Assembly: GCA_965662735.1 (NCBI GenBank)
Contig: CBFIIU010000008.1
Coordinates: 1-64,000 of the forward strand
Origin: JAYODZ01 sp965662735
GTDB taxonomy: Bacteria; Pseudomonadota; Alphaproteobacteria; RS24
Length of the DNA: 64,000 nucleotides
Direction of reading: 5' to 3'
Shown here one piece after another: positions 61,633 to 64,000 of this stretch (positions are counted from its first letter, which is position 1; every line of letters starts with the position of its first letter). The translations under genes and the position numbers were made by a program. The notes beneath the pieces are model-generated. The model was given only the letters and a program-made list of their open reading frames with translations. It was not told where the DNA came from and ran no database searches.

Positions 61633-61675
61633 GGGGCGCGCTGGGCGCCCCTACGGATGAGGGCGCAGAGCGCCC
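61633..61675. other. Two GC-rich stem-loops between etfA and hbd
   Basis: GGGGCGC/GCGCCCC (61633-61651, 7 bp, 5-base loop) and GGGCGC/GCGCCC (61661-61675, 6 bp, 3-base loop) are adjacent and alike. With no T run they are more likely mRNA-stabilising or processing elements than strong terminators. Confidence 0.55.
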
Positions 61676-61703
61676 ATATAGGTGATTGAGGAGAACATCA
61701 TCG

Positions 61704-62576
61704 ATGGTGGCCAAGATTGGTATTATCGGCGCGGGACAGATGGGAAATGGTATTGCCCATGTGTTCGCCACGTCGGGCTTTCATGTTCTTCTCAATGACA
61801 TCTCACAAGATCGGCTCGATACGGGATTGGCGACCATTAATGGTAATTTAAGCCGACAAGTCGTATCTGGGAAAATCGATGAGGCAAGCCGTGATGCCGC
61901 CCTTAATCGGATTACAGCTACCGTCGATTTAGGCGATTTGAGCGAAGCCGACCTGATTATCGAAGCCGCGACCGAAAACGAAGCGGTTAAGCTTGAAATC
62001 CTGCGCGAGGTTGGCGCCCTAGCCAAGCCAGAAGCGATTATTGCATCCAACACCTCGTCCATCTCCATCACGCGACTAGGGTCGGCCTCTGGGCGACCTG
62101 AAAAATTCATCGGTATGCATTTCATGAACCCAGTGCCAGTGATGGAATTGGTGGAAATTATTCGCGGCATTGCAACCGATGATGAGACCTTCGCAACGGT
62201 TGAGGAACTTGTGCGCAAGCTGGGTAAATCAAGCGCCGTTGCCGAAGATTTCCCGGCCTTTATTGTGAACCGTATTTTGCTGCCCATGATTAATGAGGCC
62301 GTGTATGCGCTCTATGAGGGCGTTGGCACGGTCGAAAGCATCGACAAGGCAATGCGCCTCGGGGCCAATCACCGTATGGGGCCTTTCGAGCTGGCCGACT
62401 TTATTGGCCTTGATACCTGCTTAAGCATCATGCAAGTGCTCTATGAGGGCTTGGGTGACAGCAAGTACCGCGCCTGCCCATTGCTTGTGAAATATGTGGA
62501 GGCAGGATGGCTTGGGCGTAAATCGGGTCGCGGCTTCTACGATTATTCGGGCGAACACCCCACACCCACACGATAA
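61704..62576 (+). CDS. hbdA: 3-hydroxybutyryl-CoA dehydrogenase
   Basis: The 290-residue NAD-dependent enzyme interconverts 3-hydroxybutyryl-CoA and acetoacetyl-CoA. It has the Rossmann GAGQMGNGIAHVFATSG, the catalytic region IIASNTSSISITRL, GMHFMNPVPVMELVEII (H and N of the dyad) and the C-terminal GPFELADFIGLD. ATG 61704 is preceded by GAGGAG at about 11 bases. It belongs with the etf/mcd group in C4 acyl-CoA metabolism and follows the two stem-loops after etfA. Confidence 0.94.
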   Translation: MVAKIGIIGAGQMGNGIAHVFATSGFHVLLNDISQDRLDTGLATINGNLSRQVVSGKIDEASRDAALNRITATVDLGDLSEADLIIEAATENEAVKLEILREVGALAKPEAIIASNTSSISITRLGSASGRPEKFIGMHFMNPVPVMELVEIIRGIATDDETFATVEELVRKLGKSSAVAEDFPAFIVNRILLPMINEAVYALYEGVGTVESIDKAMRLGANHRMGPFELADFIGLDTCLSIMQVLYEGLGDSKYRACPLLVKYVEAGWLGRKSGRGFYDYSGEHPTPTR

Positions 62577-62614
62577 GGCCCGGCCGACCTGGGTCGGGGG
62601 CACGCACTGTCATG

Positions 62615-63193
62615 CTATTGCTGCATCAACGCCCGGATAGCGGTAAATGCCTCGTCACTTCCCCAATCTGCCTCGCCTTGTAGGCGCGCCAATTCCCGAC
62701 CTTCCGGGTCAATAATGAGGGTCGTTGGCAAGCCAAACAAGCCCAGCTTTCGGGCCGCTGTTTGATCGCCCGAATGGCCGCGCACGAGATTTTGAATGGC
62801 CAGCTCGTCTAAAAAGGCATCTGGCTTATCGCGACGGCCCCGATCGACGCTGAGCGCAATCACCACCAATCCTTGATCAGCGAAGCCAGCCGATAAAGCA
62901 TCAAATTGTGGCATTTCCCGACGACAGGGCGCGCACCATGTTGCCCAGAAATTCACAACCACATAATGTCCGGCCCAGCGCTCAAATCCGACGGTCTCGC
63001 CGCCGACATCAAATTCTATGGTCGGAAGGGCCCGTGGCTCATCGTGAACAACAAGCAGGTCTAAAAATTCAGATGACCTTTGCCCCGACACCGCATCGCC
63101 CGGAGGGGGGCCCAGCTTGAAGCCCGCCAGCCCCATATAAAGGACCAATGCAAGCACGGTAGCGCCCAGAATCAACATAAGGTATTTTTTCAT
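62615..63193 (-). CDS. TlpA-like periplasmic thioredoxin
   Basis: The 192-residue protein has an N-terminal membrane anchor (about 4-24) and a periplasmic thioredoxin fold with WCAPC active site (VVVNFWATWCAPCRREMPQF) and the cis-Pro GLPTTLIIDPEG. TlpA/ResA proteins keep cytochrome c Cys or CuA sites reduced. It is divergent from argH, the usual alphaproteobacterial arrangement. Confidence 0.92.
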   Translation of the reverse strand: MKKYLMLILGATVLALVLYMGLAGFKLGPPPGDAVSGQRSSEFLDLLVVHDEPRALPTIEFDVGGETVGFERWAGHYVVVNFWATWCAPCRREMPQFDALSAGFADQGLVVIALSVDRGRRDKPDAFLDELAIQNLVRGHSGDQTAARKLGLFGLPTTLIIDPEGRELARLQGEADWGSDEAFTAIRALMQQ

Positions 63194-63405
63194 CGATTAA
63201 GTCGCCTGACGGAACGAGGGAAAACGGCAAATATCTATCAAAGATCAAGATGACAGACCCTGTCAGGATAGATAAAAACGGGTATTCTTGGAAGAGCTAA
63301 GAAGAAATCATATGCCCAGAAATGAGAAAATCGCTTATTCTCGCGAATGTGCTAAAGGTTTTTAAAATTCGGCGCGCGATGCGCGCATAAAACAAGGAAT
63401 GACCG

Positions 63406-64000
63406 ATGAGTAACCGGATGTGGGGGGGACGTTTTGGCGGCAAACCCGACGATATTATGGAGGAAATTAATGCCTCTATTGGGTTCGACCAAAGGCTCGC
63501 CTCGCAAGACATTGCCGGATCGCGCGCCCATTGCACCATGCTGATGGATCAAGGCATTTTGACGCAAAGCGATGGCCAAGCGATTTTAGATGGCCTGAGT
63601 CAGATTGAACAAGAAATCGCCGAAGGGAAATTAGCTTTCTCGCGGGCGCTTGAAGACATTCATATGAATATCGAGAGCCGGCTGAAAGATCTGATTGGCG
63701 ACGCCGCGGGCCGGTTGCACACCGCACGCTCGCGCAATGATCAAGTCGCGACGGATTTTCGGCTCTATGTACGTGAGACCATTGATCATTTAGCTGACCA
63801 GATTGTGGCCCTGCAAAAGGCCTTCATAGCCCTCGCTGCGGAACATCATGCGACGCTGATGCCCGGTTTCACCCATCTCCAAACAGCACAGCCCGTGACC
63901 TTTGGGCATCACTTATTGGCTTATGTGGAAATGCTGGAACGCGACCTCGGTCGTTTCCGCGATGCCCGAAAGCGGCTAAATGAATGCCCGTTAGGGGCTG
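63406..64000 (+). CDS. argH: Argininosuccinate lyase, N-terminal part
   Basis: ArgH splits argininosuccinate into arginine and fumarate. The first 198 residues are present: MSNRMWGGRFGGKPDDIMEE, EDIHMNIESRL, LHTARSRNDQVATDFRL and FTHLQTAQPVTFGHHLLAY. The gene runs off the right edge with no break. AAGGA is seven bases before ATG 63406. Upstream, GCGCGC-GAT-GCGCGC (63372-63386) is a 6-bp inverted repeat in the argH leader. Confidence 0.95.
   Translation, partial: MSNRMWGGRFGGKPDDIMEEINASIGFDQRLASQDIAGSRAHCTMLMDQGILTQSDGQAILDGLSQIEQEIAEGKLAFSRALEDIHMNIESRLKDLIGDAAGRLHTARSRNDQVATDFRLYVRETIDHLADQIVALQKAFIALAAEHHATLMPGFTHLQTAQPVTFGHHLLAYVEMLERDLGRFRDARKRLNECPLGA

Overview
The window is a chromosomal segment of an alphaproteobacterium. 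The 5' end of a 16S rRNA gene lies at the left edge. Gene neighbourhoods known to be conserved in this class follow: lysC-ptsP-rodZ-ispG-prfA-prmC-DUF4167-clpB, DUF1178-nitrilase-comF, accA-xerD...aroK-aroB-corC, bolA-dnaJ-cobS-cobT-rpmB, helicase-S4-terB-fdxA-carD-rpoH, and tlpA/argH. Ubiquinone genes (ubiG, coq4, coq7) and a methylsuccinyl-CoA dehydrogenase fit an aerobic heterotroph. I cannot name the genus from sequence alone.

Layout. 1-612: start of 16S rRNA (minus), its strong promoter and a structured leader. 613-13.65 kb: a LytM peptidase, then a long minus-strand series from lysC down to clpB covering amino-acid, isoprenoid, translation-termination and stress functions. 13.8-20.2 kb: ubiG, a nitrilase/comF group, a methyltransferase, and a PPIase-argJ-mutT operon. 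20.4-28.6 kb: secA, an outer-membrane beta-barrel, accA, xerD, a large periplasmic protein of unknown function and a previously unlisted 45-residue membrane protein. 28.7-36 kb: shikimate genes, CorC/HlyC, BolA, a J-domain protein and the cobaltochelatase subunits CobS and CobT. 36-46.2 kb: an acyl-CoA dehydrogenase, a hydrolase gene remnant, a SUV3-like helicase operon, CarD with a histone-H1-like tail, RpoH and an M48 lipoprotein. 46.3-57 kb: two tRNAs and a mixed set (cytochrome c, thiolase, GT9, MBL, TusA, Coq4, DsbB, Coq7, HNH, AlkA, GluQ-RS). 57.2-62.6 kb: mcd-HIG1-pduO-etfBA-hbd, a coherent C4 acyl-CoA/ethylmalonyl-CoA-type module in which EtfAB can take electrons from Mcd and PduO can supply adenosylcobalamin for the mutases of that pathway. 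62.6-64 kb: TlpA and the start of argH.

I found no CRISPR array, prophage, insertion sequence, defence island or biosynthetic cluster. The most distinctive feature is a recurring class of short tandem repeats, mostly with a 12-bp period, at several separate loci (comF leader, after secA, between carD and rpoH, before etfB), alongside in-frame repeats in carD and in the unknown periplasmic protein. Six runs of N (17408-17445, 18471-19075, 20751-20795, 29566-29768, 32343-32656, 48341-48485) all fall inside genes and all preserve frame, so their lengths appear to be exact.
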